A DNA stretch of 64,000 nt from positions 1-64,000 of the forward strand of contig NZ_JAHLQG010000018.1 of assembly GCF_018919065.1 (NCBI RefSeq). Reading direction: 5' to 3'. Both the position numbers and the translations under genes were made by a program. A model generated the notes under the pieces. That model was not told the origin of the DNA. It saw only the letters and a program-made list of their open reading frames with translations, and did not search any database. The DNA comes from Blautia sp. MSJ-9 (lineage in GTDB: Bacteria; Bacillota; Clostridia; Lachnospirales; Lachnospiraceae). This document shows positions 1 to 9,107 of this stretch, piece after piece; position 1 is the stretch's first letter; each line of letters opens with the position of its first letter.

Positions 1-18
1 CATCTGATGTAATTATAC

Positions 19-46
19 AGACTGGAAATAACGCCAGTCTTCTTGT
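19..46 (+). terminator. Possible terminator of a gene outside the window
   Basis: AGACTGG (19-25) and CCAGTCT (34-40) form a perfect 7-bp stem with an 8-nt loop, followed by the pyrimidine-rich TCTTGTTG. No gene lies before it in the window. The T tract is broken, so this is a weak call. Confidence 0.4.
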
Positions 47-79
47 TGTACACAAAAATAGATTAAAGAAATAATTTTA

Positions 80-123
80 AAAACCTGCTTAAAAGTACTT
101 GACTTTTGTTAGCAGGTTTTTTT
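80..123 (+). terminator. Rho-independent terminator
   Basis: A perfect 10-bp stem, AAAACCTGCT (80-89) with AGCAGGTTTT (111-120), is followed by more T residues, and part of the loop can extend the pairing (AAAAGT with ACTTTT). It closes a transcription unit that enters from the left edge, so the gene at 223 starts a new one. Confidence 0.75.
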
Positions 124-222
124 GAAAAAATTTGATTTTCAGGTGAGAGTTTTTCGGTTTTTTTGTACCTATATAAGTGAAAGACTTTTTTAGACTGTTT
201 TTTGGGAAGGAGGTTGGAAGGC

Positions 223-543
223 ATGTACGATACCAAAACCCGTATCGAATTGGTAAAAAAGCGAATGCATGAATACCACCGCCGCCAGGAGCGGCGCGCA
301 GTCTGCCGGCTGTCTGTTCTGTGTACCCTGTTATTCCTGTCTCTTGTGGGAGCAACGGGGATAATGCAAAGCCAGCCAATAAACGTTACGGGAATGTACG
401 GCACAATTCTGCTGCATGAGGACGCAGGCGGCTATGTGTTGGTGGCTGTCATTTCCTTTAATATGGCAGTCGTGATTACCGCATTATGTATCAAATTCAG
501 AAAAAGAGGACAAAAGAGTCAAGACGCAGAAGATCATGTATAA
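223..543 (+). CDS. Small two-segment membrane protein, function unknown
   Basis: A 106-residue protein. The ATG at 223 was chosen over the in-frame TTG at 202 because AAGGAGG (207-213) sits 9 nt before it. The N-terminal 25-30 residues are strongly basic and charged (KKRMHEYHRRQERR). A hydrophobic stretch follows at about residues 30-48 and a second at about 79-93, after which the C-terminus is again basic (KFRKRGQK). This predicts two membrane helices with both ends in the cytoplasm. No catalytic motif is visible. It ends 20 bp before the large secreted protein at 564, so the two are probably co-transcribed. The family was not recognised. Confidence 0.6.
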   Translation: MYDTKTRIELVKKRMHEYHRRQERRAVCRLSVLCTLLFLSLVGATGIMQSQPINVTGMYGTILLHEDAGGYVLVAVISFNMAVVITALCIKFRKRGQKSQDAEDHV

Positions 544-563
544 AGAAAGGAAAGGTGGAAAGC

Positions 564-3500
564 ATGAGGAAAAAGTTATTAGCCGGGATTCTGGCACTTG
601 CACTGTGTTCTACAAATATGCCCCCCCAGACCATATTTGCGGAAGAATTTACTTCCGGAAATCAGGATGTAGTGTCTGAGGAAGAAACTCCGGAGATTTT
701 TACCAATGAAGAGCAGGAAGCTGTAGGAGAGACAGATGAGGAACTGTCTGTATTCAGTTCAGAAGAGGTTCCTGAATTTAATGATGCCCCCGATGAGGCA
801 ATGGCTGCTGCGGAAAATGAACAAGCTGGAGAAATTGATTTAACTACGAGCAATAAAGTTGTGAATGGAGTTTATACTATAAGTTCGGCAGGAGATCACA
901 AATTCATATGTAGCCAGGAAACAGGAAATAGAATTGTGGTTGATGGAACAAATATTTTGGCGAAAGACAAAATCAACATTTATCTTAATAACGTAAGTAT
1001 CAATACATCTGCTGGTTCGGCATTGCAAATAAAGGGAGATGTGGAGGCTGCAGTCACTATCCATTTAACAGGCACAAATAGTCTTATAACAAAGAATAAC
1101 TATAATGCCGGTTTACAGAAAGATAACAAAGCTCAGCTTATAATAAAAACCAATAATTCAGACGCTACTGCAGGAATCTTAAATGCTCGTAGTATCGATG
1201 GGGATGGCGCCGGAATTGGTGGCGGCTATTACGGCTCCGGCTCTTGCAGTAATATTATTATTGATAGTTGTTCTGTAATTGCTAGTTCTAAGTATGGTGC
1301 TGGAATTGGTGGCAGCAAGCAACACGCTGGCAGTGATATTACCATTAATAGTAGTTCTGTAACTGCTAGTTCTACGGATGGTGCCGGAATTGGTGGCGGC
1401 CTTTACGGCGCTGGCAGTGGCAGTGATATTACCATTAATAGTAGTTCTGTAACTGCTAGTTCTACGAATGGTGCTGGAATTGGTGGCGGCGAAGGAAATT
1501 CTTGCAAAAATATTACCATTAATAGTAGTTCTGTAACTGCTAGTTCTACGAATGGTGCCGGAATTGGTGGCGGCAAGGGAGGCGCTGGCAGTAATAATAT
1601 TACCATTAATGGCGGCTCGGTAAAAGCCTCTTCTGTATCCGGTTCCCCAACAAACAAAGGGAAAGAGGTTTACTGTTGTACTATTGAAAATCCCGAAAAT
1701 GCGAACGTAACAATCAAACCTGGAACAGGTAATTGGAAGCCTGTAAACCATTCCTCTCTCGACCCTGATGACACTAATCTGTATGTTTGGCTACCCAAGC
1801 TCGAAGGCAATTCTACAAACAGCTATTTGATTATACTTGACCCAGAAAACGGTTCAGAATCTCGAACACGGAATTATTCATTCGACACCGTTACCAACAC
1901 ATTTAAAGCTGCTCAAGTTGTTGATGATTTTATATTTAAGTCCCCTGTAAATCTTACTTACGATGGTCAGCCTAAAGAAGCCTCATTAGAGTTTAAATTT
2001 AAACCTACACATGAAAATAACAGAAAAATATCATTGGTATATTATAAAGGTAATTACGATGATATCAAAGATACCACCGAACCGCTCCAAGGTGCTCCTG
2101 TAAATGCAGGCACATATACTGTAAAAGCTCAGATAGCGGCAAGTGAATCCTATTTTGCACATAATGGATTAGAAAGTCGAGATTGGACATTTACTATTGA
2201 AAAAGCCCCTGTAGCACCAGGAGTAGATCCTAATAAAACTACTATATCCGTTCTATGGTCCTGTAAAAAGATCAGAGACATTACCAATCCTTTTTCGGCT
2301 GACTGGAAATGGGATAACGATGTTAATCCTGATCAGGAATTACAAGTTGGAAAACCCATTACAGCTACCGCAGTTTACAATGGCGACGATAAGGGGAATT
2401 ACGAAAAAGAATCTATTACTTACACAATCACCAGAAGTCAATGCACGCACGAACACACCGCCGGACGTTATTACTCCTCTCCATCCTGTACTTCCAGCGG
2501 ATATAGCGGAGATACCTACTGCACAGACTGTAATGAAACACTTTCGTATGGTTATACCATTTCCGCATACGGCCATGACTATGACAACGGCGTTATCACT
2601 ACAGAACCAACTACAGAAATTGACGGAATCATAACTTACACCTGTAAACGATGCAAACATCAGGATACAAAAAATCTCGGAAAGCTTGGTGACGGGGAAC
2701 CTTACATTGAGGGAAGTTTCCAGAAGAAAAGCTGGGATACTGTTAATGATCTGATCAAGACATCCAAAGAAAAAGATACCATCTCCATTATCATGAATGG
2801 TGCCAGGACACTTCCTGCTTCCGTTTTATCCGGGATAAAAGGAAAAGATATTTCCCTGAATCTTGATATGGAGAATGGTTTCATCTGGAAGATTAACGGT
2901 ACTTCCATTACAGCAGAAACACCTGCAGATACCGATCTTTCTGTTACAAACACAGCAGAATATATCCCGGCAGCATTATACAGCCTGATTTCCACAAACC
3001 AGAATGATTTCGGTTTCCATCTTGGAAGAAACGGAACTTTTGATTTTCCGGCTGTGCTTTCTGTAAAAGCAGATGCCTCCTGTGCAGGACTTATGGCAAA
3101 TCTGTTCTGGTATGATGTTGAGAATGGGGTTCTGCAGTGTATCCAGACTGTAACTGTAGGCGGTGCATTTGAGGACAGCATTCCATATGCTGACTTTACC
3201 CTTTCCAAAGGACAGGATTATTTCATAGCATTTGGTACAGAATCCCTCAATGGCAGAGTTATTCACACAGACGGAAGTATCACAGATGAAAACGGTACAT
3301 ACCTGCGACCTGCCGACACAAAGATTTCCAGCTACTCCATTGACAGAAACAAGCTTACTGTCAAACTTGCCAAAGGATGTGCCGGTGCTCAGGGTTATGA
3401 CTTCGTGATCAGCAGGAAATCAGATATGCTTAAGACCGGTAAATTCAGCAAAACAATTTCCTCAACCGGCAAGCCACAGGCATCTTTCAGATATCTGGCA

Positions 3501-3914
3501 AAAGGTACCTGGTATGTGGCAGCCCGAAGCTGGGTTCTGGATGCACAGGGCAATAAGGTCTATGGTTCCTGGACAAAGGTTAAAAAGATCAAGATCACAG
3601 TTGTCACACCACAGCAGCCAAAGATCAAGAATATCACTGTAAAAGGAAACACAGTGACTGTTACTTACACAAAATGCAAAAATGCCACAGGTTATGAGAT
3701 TCTGCTCGGAACCAAATACAAGACCTCCGCAGGAGAGAAGTATCCGATTAAGAAATATGTGAAACGTACAGAAGGCAAAAATACCGTAACAGTAACCTTT
3801 ACAAACGTAAAGAAAGGTACCTGGTATGTGACAGTACGTTCCTGGAATAAGACCTCCAAGGATAAATCCAGAGTTTACAGTCCATATTCCACAATGAAGA
3901 AATTTGCTGTATGA
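564..3914 (+). CDS. Large secreted surface protein with glycine-rich repeats and C-terminal Fn3-like modules
   Basis: A 1116-residue protein. The ATG at 564 follows GGAAAGGTGG and opens a clear signal peptide (MRKK, a hydrophobic core, cleavage near IFAEE); an upstream in-frame ATG at 486 would add a charged, non-secretory leader. An acidic Glu-rich linker runs to about residue 85. Next comes a beta-helix-like region resembling Cthe_2159-type carbohydrate-binding domains, with in-frame repeats ending in GAGIGGG (about residues 210-360). Then follow an MBG-like Ig module with the YDG motif (about 455-555), a segment with paired cysteines (CTDC, CKRC; about 630-705), and two Fn3-like modules (about 910-1116) that both carry KGTWYV. 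There is no LPXTG or membrane anchor at the C-terminus, so attachment is unclear. The function is inferred to be surface binding; no enzyme motif is seen. Confidence 0.75.
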   Translation: MRKKLLAGILALALCSTNMPPQTIFAEEFTSGNQDVVSEEETPEIFTNEEQEAVGETDEELSVFSSEEVPEFNDAPDEAMAAAENEQAGEIDLTTSNKVVNGVYTISSAGDHKFICSQETGNRIVVDGTNILAKDKINIYLNNVSINTSAGSALQIKGDVEAAVTIHLTGTNSLITKNNYNAGLQKDNKAQLIIKTNNSDATAGILNARSIDGDGAGIGGGYYGSGSCSNIIIDSCSVIASSKYGAGIGGSKQHAGSDITINSSSVTASSTDGAGIGGGLYGAGSGSDITINSSSVTASSTNGAGIGGGEGNSCKNITINSSSVTASSTNGAGIGGGKGGAGSNNITINGGSVKASSVSGSPTNKGKEVYCCTIENPENANVTIKPGTGNWKPVNHSSLDPDDTNLYVWLPKLEGNSTNSYLIILDPENGSESRTRNYSFDTVTNTFKAAQVVDDFIFKSPVNLTYDGQPKEASLEFKFKPTHENNRKISLVYYKGNYDDIKDTTEPLQGAPVNAGTYTVKAQIAASESYFAHNGLESRDWTFTIEKAPVAPGVDPNKTTISVLWSCKKIRDITNPFSADWKWDNDVNPDQELQVGKPITATAVYNGDDKGNYEKESITYTITRSQCTHEHTAGRYYSSPSCTSSGYSGDTYCTDCNETLSYGYTISAYGHDYDNGVITTEPTTEIDGIITYTCKRCKHQDTKNLGKLGDGEPYIEGSFQKKSWDTVNDLIKTSKEKDTISIIMNGARTLPASVLSGIKGKDISLNLDMENGFIWKINGTSITAETPADTDLSVTNTAEYIPAALYSLISTNQNDFGFHLGRNGTFDFPAVLSVKADASCAGLMANLFWYDVENGVLQCIQTVTVGGAFEDSIPYADFTLSKGQDYFIAFGTESLNGRVIHTDGSITDENGTYLRPADTKISSYSIDRNKLTVKLAKGCAGAQGYDFVISRKSDMLKTGKFSKTISSTGKPQASFRYLAKGTWYVAARSWVLDAQGNKVYGSWTKVKKIKITVVTPQQPKIKNITVKGNTVTVTYTKCKNATGYEILLGTKYKTSAGEKYPIKKYVKRTEGKNTVTVTFTNVKKGTWYVTVRSWNKTSKDKSRVYSPYSTMKKFAV
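1242..1625 (+). repeat. In-frame repeat array inside the surface protein gene
   Basis: Near-identical units begin with ATTACCATTAAT at 1338, 1428, 1512 and 1599, with a diverged unit before them near 1250. Spacings are 90, 84 and 87 bp, all multiples of three, so unit-length changes keep the reading frame. Each unit encodes ITINSSSVTASST followed by GAGIGGG. The nucleotide identity between units is high enough to suggest recent duplication or gene conversion, and the array could vary in length between strains. Confidence 0.8.
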
Positions 3915-3949
3915 TTTTTTCGTAACTGAATAGACTGATACTAAAGAAA

Positions 3950-3984
3950 ACAAGGGGCGGTCGATAAGACCGCCGTTTTCTGTT
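3950..3984. terminator. Bidirectional terminator between convergent genes
   Basis: GGCGGTC (3956-3962) pairs with GACCGCC (3968-3974) around a 5-nt loop. The plus-strand side continues GTTTTCTGTTGTTT, and the minus-strand side reads into a T-rich CCTTGTTTTCTTT. It lies between the convergent surface protein and response regulator genes and can serve both. Confidence 0.75.
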
Positions 3985-3995
3985 GTTTGGAGAAA

Positions 3996-4709
3996 TTAAA
4001 ACCATTTTGCAGCGTATTGCTGTAATTGTTCCTGGACATCCCGGTAGCTGTATTTGCTGACCGGGATTATTTCATGATTATTCAGTGTGATTTCAAAGCG
4101 TCTGATTGAACGGACAGCATACAGAGAAACAATGTAGCATCTGTGACATTGCACGAAGATATCTTTCGGCAGAGTTTCACGGACTGCAGAAAGGGATTTA
4201 TATATCTTCGTGACAGTACCGTCCTGAAGGTGAATCTGCAGTTCTTTATTGATTATTTCAATATAGGTAATATCCCTGATATGAAAGGATACAGTTCTGG
4301 ACGGAGTGTCGATTATAATGGATTTCGGGATCAGATGTCGGATTGCACGGGTTAGTGCTTCTGCAAGTTTTTGACGGCTGACCGGCTTGAGGATATAACC
4401 TACAGGTTCAGCAGAATATGCATCGAATACAAATTTCTCACTGCTGGAAATGAAGATAACGGGAATTTGGTTTCTGGTGTCACGGAGACATTCTGCAAAG
4501 CTGATCCCATTGTTTTCACCCAGCATAATATCAAGAATCAGAATGTCACAGTTTTTGGGAGTATTCTGCAATGTATTTTTTAATTCTGCAATAGAAGTAT
4601 ATTTTCGAATCTCGCAGGATTCTCCCATGGATGCTAAAATATCGCTGATCATTTCTGATATCTGTGTTAAAAAAATCGGTTCATCATCACAGATGACAAT
4701 ATGGTACAT
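3996..4709 (-). CDS. LytTR-family response regulator (AgrA-like)
   Basis: A 237-residue protein. Residues 1-120 form a receiver domain: the acidic pair D8-D9, phosphoacceptor D60 in LILDIML, and K108 in ILKP. Residues from about 135 form a LytTR DNA-binding domain, with the typical FVQCHRCYIVSL and NNHEIIPVSKYSY segments. Such regulators bind spaced direct repeats upstream of targets. The start follows AGGAGG, and the gene lies 15 bp after the histidine kinase gene, as one minus-strand operon. The natural target candidate is the divergent secreted protein at 6333. No agrB or agrD pheromone genes are nearby. Confidence 0.9.
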   Translation of the reverse strand: MYHIVICDDEPIFLTQISEMISDILASMGESCEIRKYTSIAELKNTLQNTPKNCDILILDIMLGENNGISFAECLRDTRNQIPVIFISSSEKFVFDAYSAEPVGYILKPVSRQKLAEALTRAIRHLIPKSIIIDTPSRTVSFHIRDITYIEIINKELQIHLQDGTVTKIYKSLSAVRETLPKDIFVQCHRCYIVSLYAVRSIRRFEITLNNHEIIPVSKYSYRDVQEQLQQYAAKWF

Positions 4710-4724
4710 AGTGAAAGCCTCCTA

Positions 4725-6053
4725 TTATTCGTTATTTTCGTCAAGACAAAGCGTTGTTGTTACAGCAAAAAAGCCGCCACGTACCTGTACGCTCAGTATA
4801 CCATTGTATTTTTCGGCGATTCCATTGATGATCTTAAGACCGTAACCGTGTCTGTCACTGTTCTTTTTACTGGATTTATATTTTCCATTCGTGATTCTCA
4901 AGTTATCCTCATTGCAGGAGTTTTCACATTTAATAAACAGAAAATTTCCCTTTGAATGGAGATTCAGCCGGATGACCCGCTGTCCTTCAGAAACCTTCTG
5001 ACACCCTTCTACTGCATTTTCCAATATATTTGTCAACATCCGGCACAAATCAATGTCTTCCATGTTGAGTCTTCTGCCAATGATAATACTGTACTCCACT
5101 ATGGCTTTATAACGGCTGGCACGTTCTGCAAATTCTGAAAGGATGGAATTGACCAGAGCATTGGCTGTGTAGGTGACAAAAGGAAGCTGTTCGGCTTCTT
5201 CAGTAAATTTCTGTATATACTGTCTGGCACCTGCATAGTCCTCCTGTTTAAGATAGGAGGACAGGGCATTCATATGATGCCGGATCTCATGGTGTATTTC
5301 CAGAATATGTTCGTTGTTTTCTGCCTGATTCCGGTAGTTTTCCAGTATGCGCTCGGAAATCCGCTGTTCTTCCTGTTTACTGCGGATGTATTCCATGACA
5401 CTGAAGAATACGGCATACACCATGAAAGCAAATACTGCAAACAGTACAAACATAACATGGACAACTATATTATTGGAAAGATTTATTATGCTTGAGAACT
5501 GTGCAATACTGGCAATTAGAATAAACAAAGCAGGGAGGGAGCAGAGAATCTTCCAGATACGTGATTCCAGATCAGCGTTGATCATAGTACGGATTCGCTC
5601 CATCAGCATGAGAAATGGTTTCGCAAGAAGCAGATTTATGATAAGTGTGAGAATCAGTGCAAGGGGCGGATACATAAAATGGTCGGATGGGAACCGGAAA
5701 GTACGGTGCAAAAAAGTAACAGTACTTGTGACAAAGAATCCGTAGCTCATTACAACAAAAAATACAAATAGTTTTTCTGCTATTTTTGCCTGGATGATAA
5801 AGCAGTACAACACTCCGAACAGTAGCAGGGCAATATAAAAAATAACATTCCAGATCAGCTCTTTGTAATCACCGCCAATGTTGAACTGTGCGATAAGAGA
5901 AAACGGAATGACCATTACAATAAAAATGGACAGTGCCATGAGCATTGTCTTTTTTGTGCTTAGGCGGAAACGATCCCGGAATGGATACAAACAGAAAAAT
6001 GCATAAGGAAGAATCTGAAGAGAAAATCCGCAGAAATAACGCAATGCTATCAT
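4725..6053 (-). CDS. GHKL-type sensor histidine kinase (AgrC-like)
   Basis: A 442-residue protein. The N-terminal ~225 residues are hydrophobic, with about six to seven membrane helices (for example around 8-22, 36-56, 68-88, 96-112, 128-146, 170-190, 198-220). A short coiled linker leads to the phosphoacceptor region LEIHHEIRHHMNAL (about 251-264). It is followed by the GHKL ATPase domain with an N-box NILENAVEGC and a G-box DRHGYGLKIINGI. This matches the AgrC/ComD class of peptide-sensing kinases in layout. AGGAGGT precedes the ATG. It is first in a two-gene operon with the LytTR regulator. The ligand is unknown; with no agrD-like gene here it may sense a peptide encoded elsewhere or an envelope signal. 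Confidence 0.88.
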   Translation of the reverse strand: MIALRYFCGFSLQILPYAFFCLYPFRDRFRLSTKKTMLMALSIFIVMVIPFSLIAQFNIGGDYKELIWNVIFYIALLLFGVLYCFIIQAKIAEKLFVFFVVMSYGFFVTSTVTFLHRTFRFPSDHFMYPPLALILTLIINLLLAKPFLMLMERIRTMINADLESRIWKILCSLPALFILIASIAQFSSIINLSNNIVVHVMFVLFAVFAFMVYAVFFSVMEYIRSKQEEQRISERILENYRNQAENNEHILEIHHEIRHHMNALSSYLKQEDYAGARQYIQKFTEEAEQLPFVTYTANALVNSILSEFAERASRYKAIVEYSIIIGRRLNMEDIDLCRMLTNILENAVEGCQKVSEGQRVIRLNLHSKGNFLFIKCENSCNEDNLRITNGKYKSSKKNSDRHGYGLKIINGIAEKYNGILSVQVRGGFFAVTTTLCLDENNE

Positions 6054-6155
6054 AAAGACCTCCTGTCGTAAAGATAGATAATGGCCAGGTTACTTATTAA
6101 AAAAAGTATACCATTGGCAGATGGTAAAATCAAACCAGACAGAGGTCTTTTTACG

Positions 6156-6186
6156 CTATATTTTGACTATTCACGCAAAAATATAG
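6156..6186. promoter_or_regulatory. Inverted repeat between kinase gene and divergent secreted protein
   Basis: CTATATTTT (6156-6164) and AAAATATAG (6178-6186) are perfect 9-bp inverted copies separated by 13 bp. They lie in the 279-bp space between the divergent kinase and secreted protein genes. The spacing resembles a dimer operator or a hairpin in a leader. A paired LytTR-type direct repeat was not found; a single ACAGTT core is seen on the minus strand near 6232. Confidence 0.35.
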
Positions 6187-6332
6187 ACAGGGAAGTCAAA
6201 TTCAAATAACATAAATAATATAGATACAGAAAACTGTCAAAATGAGGAGAGCTTTTGATACGGTATATATGTCCGAAAGTTCGCTTTTACTGGCATCGTA
6301 AAGGAAAAAATATAAGAAAAGGAGACTAAAAA

Positions 6333-7280
6333 ATGAAGAAAAGAATGATTATTGTGACGACACTGATTATGGGAACTCTGGGAGCAGGATGTGTGAGTGT
6401 CCAGGCATCGGATACGTTACCTGAACTGACAAAAGACAATGCACTGGAACAGATGATGAAAGCAGGAGAAACAGACAGTCTTGTAAGCAATCATAAAAGC
6501 TATGAAGCTACCTGTGAATATATACTGCAGAATACAAAGGTATATGACTATGAAGATTCTGAAGTGATGTATGTAGATATGTATGGTACTACCCAGATGC
6601 TCTATAAAGATGGCGAATTAAAATACGGAAAAGAAGGAGATGAGTATCTCTCCTGTCTGTATATTGATGAAGCAGATGGAAATGCAGATGATCTTATAAG
6701 CTTTTACACAGATGAAACTATAGAGGAAGAAGTGACGGATCTGAAGGAAGATGGTGATACGATCATTATACAGACAAAGGTACCTGAAGAACTTACGCAG
6801 AGCGCATTGAATTCTCAGGGAGATGGAGAATCCTACACAGAGGGAGACTGGATTTCTATGGAATATGTGGTTGCTTCGGATGATTACAGACCATTGAAAC
6901 ATACTCAGATTCTGAATCATAAGGACGGCACTTCAGAAGAAGCTTCGAAGATGGAATTCTCCTACGGCGTGGACAGACCTGAGGATGTAGCAGATCTCTG
7001 TGAAAAGTACGAAGAAGCAGAAAAAGCAGAAGGTGATGTACGTAATGTGACAGTTACTGCAGCTCCTGGTACAGAGCAGGAAAAGGATTATGCAATCACG
7101 GTTCCAGCAGATAATCATGTATGGATCATGCTTCATGACGATAATTCTTATTACATTATGTATACAGATAAGGAATGTAAAGAACTGTACGAGCCAGAGG
7201 AAGATGTGAAAGGAGACACACATCTTTATGCAGAGATTGAGTCTTATGAGGATTATGAAGAGGCAGAGGATGAAGTATGA
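6333..7280 (+). CDS. Secreted acidic protein, function unknown
   Basis: A 315-residue protein beginning MKKRMIIVTTLIMG, a signal peptide with core to about residue 20. The sequence LGAGC near residue 20 resembles a lipobox but is not canonical, and signal peptidase I cleavage after VQA (about 26) is as likely. The mature part is very acidic, with many Tyr and Asp/Glu residues, and its last ~60 residues carry DDNSYYIMYTDKE and a Glu-rich tail. The layout suggests a beta-rich lipoprotein of the kind that measures or binds envelope ligands, but no family was recognised. GGAG at 6320-6323 precedes the ATG. Its divergent position beside a LytTR two-component system makes it a plausible target of that system. 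Confidence 0.7.
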   Translation: MKKRMIIVTTLIMGTLGAGCVSVQASDTLPELTKDNALEQMMKAGETDSLVSNHKSYEATCEYILQNTKVYDYEDSEVMYVDMYGTTQMLYKDGELKYGKEGDEYLSCLYIDEADGNADDLISFYTDETIEEEVTDLKEDGDTIIIQTKVPEELTQSALNSQGDGESYTEGDWISMEYVVASDDYRPLKHTQILNHKDGTSEEASKMEFSYGVDRPEDVADLCEKYEEAEKAEGDVRNVTVTAAPGTEQEKDYAITVPADNHVWIMLHDDNSYYIMYTDKECKELYEPEEDVKGDTHLYAEIESYEDYEEAEDEV

Positions 7281-7353
7281 GGAGTTTGAGAGTATTTATC
7301 CGGTAACAGTATATCACAAAACAATACCATAGATTTACAATTCGTGTCATTTT

Positions 7354-7370
7354 CTGTCGTTTCGTGACAG
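7354..7370. promoter_or_regulatory. Inverted repeat just upstream of the GGDEF promoter
   Basis: CTGTC (7354-7358) and GACAG (7366-7370) are inverted copies with a 7-bp spacer, ending 5 bp before a candidate -35 element. The position fits a regulator site, but no known regulator is implied by the sequence. Confidence 0.3.
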
Positions 7371-7375
7371 AATTA

Positions 7376-7403
7376 TTGAAAAAAATTCTGACTCTTTTAT
7401 AAT
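7376..7403 (+). promoter_or_regulatory. Sigma-A-type promoter for the GGDEF gene
   Basis: TTGAAA (7376-7381), 16 bp, TATAAT (7398-7403). The -10 is a perfect consensus. It lies about 115 bp before the diguanylate cyclase start. Confidence 0.6.
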
Positions 7404-7517
7404 GAGGATAACAAATGGGAGTACATTAAATGGAAGAGCAGAAAATAAAAGAAGGACTTTCCATCTGGCTTGAATGTAGAAAAATAAGATGAGAACGACA
7501 TTCAGGAGGAAAACAAC

Positions 7518-9002
7518 ATGAAGACAATCATAAAGTATGAACTGGTCATAAATGAAGCACTTATATCCGCACTCAATTACCATACACCTGACGAGCAGAT
7601 TAATGAATTTATCCGTTTTTTCGGCAGACATATCGGTTCTGACAGAATATATATTTTCGAAGACTGTAAAGAAAGACATGGCACAGATAATACGTATGAA
7701 TGGTGTGCACAGGGAGTAATTCCTGAGATAGACAGATTGCAGAATGTCGATATGGACGTAATAAAGTGGTGGTATGATACGTTTTCCAAAGGCGAAAGTA
7801 TCATTATTACTGATATAGAAGATATCAAAGAAGAACATCGTGCATCGTATGATATGTTAAAAGCGCAGAATGTGAGAAATGTGGTGGTATGTCCTTTGCG
7901 TTATAAAGATGAGATAAGTGGGTTTTTCGGTGTGGATAATCCTCCAAAGAGTGATTACAGGGGACTTACTACTTTTCTGGATATGATAGGAACGCTTCTT
8001 ATCTCATTTCTGAAATTGCGTAATTCGTTTATAAAGTCAAATAAAGAGGCAAAGCTCAGCAGTTATTCGTCGCTTTCCAAAATCTATGCATCTATGTATT
8101 TGGTTGATGTGCAGACAAAAAGATATCATATTATAAAAATGACAGATCAGATTGCGGAATATTTGGGAAAAGATTTTAAAATGGGAGAATATGAAATCAG
8201 AGATGATTTTTGCGGACATATCAAGAATATCGCTGAGAAAATGTGTACGGAATCACAACTTCAGGAATCACTGGAGTTTGTAGATATCAGTACGCTGGAA
8301 GAACGGCTTCTTGGAGAAAACAGCATAACACATGAATTTACAGATAAAATATCAGGCTGGAATCGAAGCAGATTTATTCCTGTAGACTACGATGAAGATG
8401 GAAAACTTCTGCATGTACTTTTCTGTATTGAGTGTATAGAAGAAGAAAAAAAGCGTGAGAACAGGCTGATTTATCTGGCGCAGACAGATCTTATGACAGG
8501 ATTATGTAATCGTGGAAGCGGAGAAAAAAAGATTACTGAATTTTTAAAGGAAAAAACAGGAGGATTGCTTTGCCTGATCGACTGTGACAAATTTAAATCC
8601 ATCAATGACACTTACGGGCATTCTGTAGGAGATAAGGTGATTATAGCCGTTGCGGAGAAACTACAGAAAACATGTCGTGACAGTGATGTGGTCTTGCGGC
8701 TCGGAGGTGATGAGTTCGCCATGTTTATACCGGGAATGCTGGAACAAAGGGTAGCAGAGAAATTTTTTGAGAGATTTTTTGAAAATATCCGACAGATAGA
8801 TATCATAGAGATGCAGGGGAAGAACATAGAAATAAGTCTGGGTGCGTGTTTTTATGATGGATATGAAGAGGTTTCTTTTGATCAGTTATACAGAAAGGCT
8901 GACAGGGCAATGTATCAGAGTAAAAAGCAGAAAGGCTGCAGTGCTGTAATTTATGGGGAGGAGATGTCGAATTTTATTCGGATACAACCGGGTCAACTGT
9001 AA
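7518..9002 (+). CDS. Diguanylate cyclase with N-terminal GAF-like domain
   Basis: A 494-residue protein with CAGGAGG ahead of the ATG. Residues ~1-165 look like a GAF sensor domain, including VVVCPLRYKDEISGFFGVDNPP. A less defined ~140-residue middle follows. The C-terminal GGDEF domain (about 320-485) has the intact catalytic GGDEF at residues 396-400 and an RDSD sequence five residues before it, which fits the RxxD inhibitory site for c-di-GMP. It should therefore make c-di-GMP from two GTP and be subject to product inhibition. There is no transmembrane segment, so it is cytoplasmic. It appears to be monocistronic, with its own promoter and terminator. The ligand of the GAF domain is unknown. 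Confidence 0.9.
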   Translation: MKTIIKYELVINEALISALNYHTPDEQINEFIRFFGRHIGSDRIYIFEDCKERHGTDNTYEWCAQGVIPEIDRLQNVDMDVIKWWYDTFSKGESIIITDIEDIKEEHRASYDMLKAQNVRNVVVCPLRYKDEISGFFGVDNPPKSDYRGLTTFLDMIGTLLISFLKLRNSFIKSNKEAKLSSYSSLSKIYASMYLVDVQTKRYHIIKMTDQIAEYLGKDFKMGEYEIRDDFCGHIKNIAEKMCTESQLQESLEFVDISTLEERLLGENSITHEFTDKISGWNRSRFIPVDYDEDGKLLHVLFCIECIEEEKKRENRLIYLAQTDLMTGLCNRGSGEKKITEFLKEKTGGLLCLIDCDKFKSINDTYGHSVGDKVIIAVAEKLQKTCRDSDVVLRLGGDEFAMFIPGMLEQRVAEKFFERFFENIRQIDIIEMQGKNIEISLGACFYDGYEEVSFDQLYRKADRAMYQSKKQKGCSAVIYGEEMSNFIRIQPGQL

Positions 9003-9107
9003 CCGAATAAAAATATCGTTATCAATCAGGGAGTGAATGCTAGCTGTTACTGCATAAAATCAGTCGGAATAATATTTGTAAAACAGAATAAACTAATAAT
9101 AAAGAAT

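Noticed and set aside
1179..1751. 190-residue minus-strand frame opposite the surface protein repeats
   Set aside because: It mirrors the repeat array, has no ribosome binding site and encodes a low-complexity sequence; a shadow of the real gene.
2702..3208. 168-residue minus-strand frame inside the surface protein gene
   Set aside because: No ribosome binding site and no recognisable protein; it lies fully inside a well-supported plus-strand gene.
7430..7492. 20-residue frame upstream of the GGDEF gene
   Set aside because: Very short, no ribosome binding site and no conserved feature; it lies in the leader.
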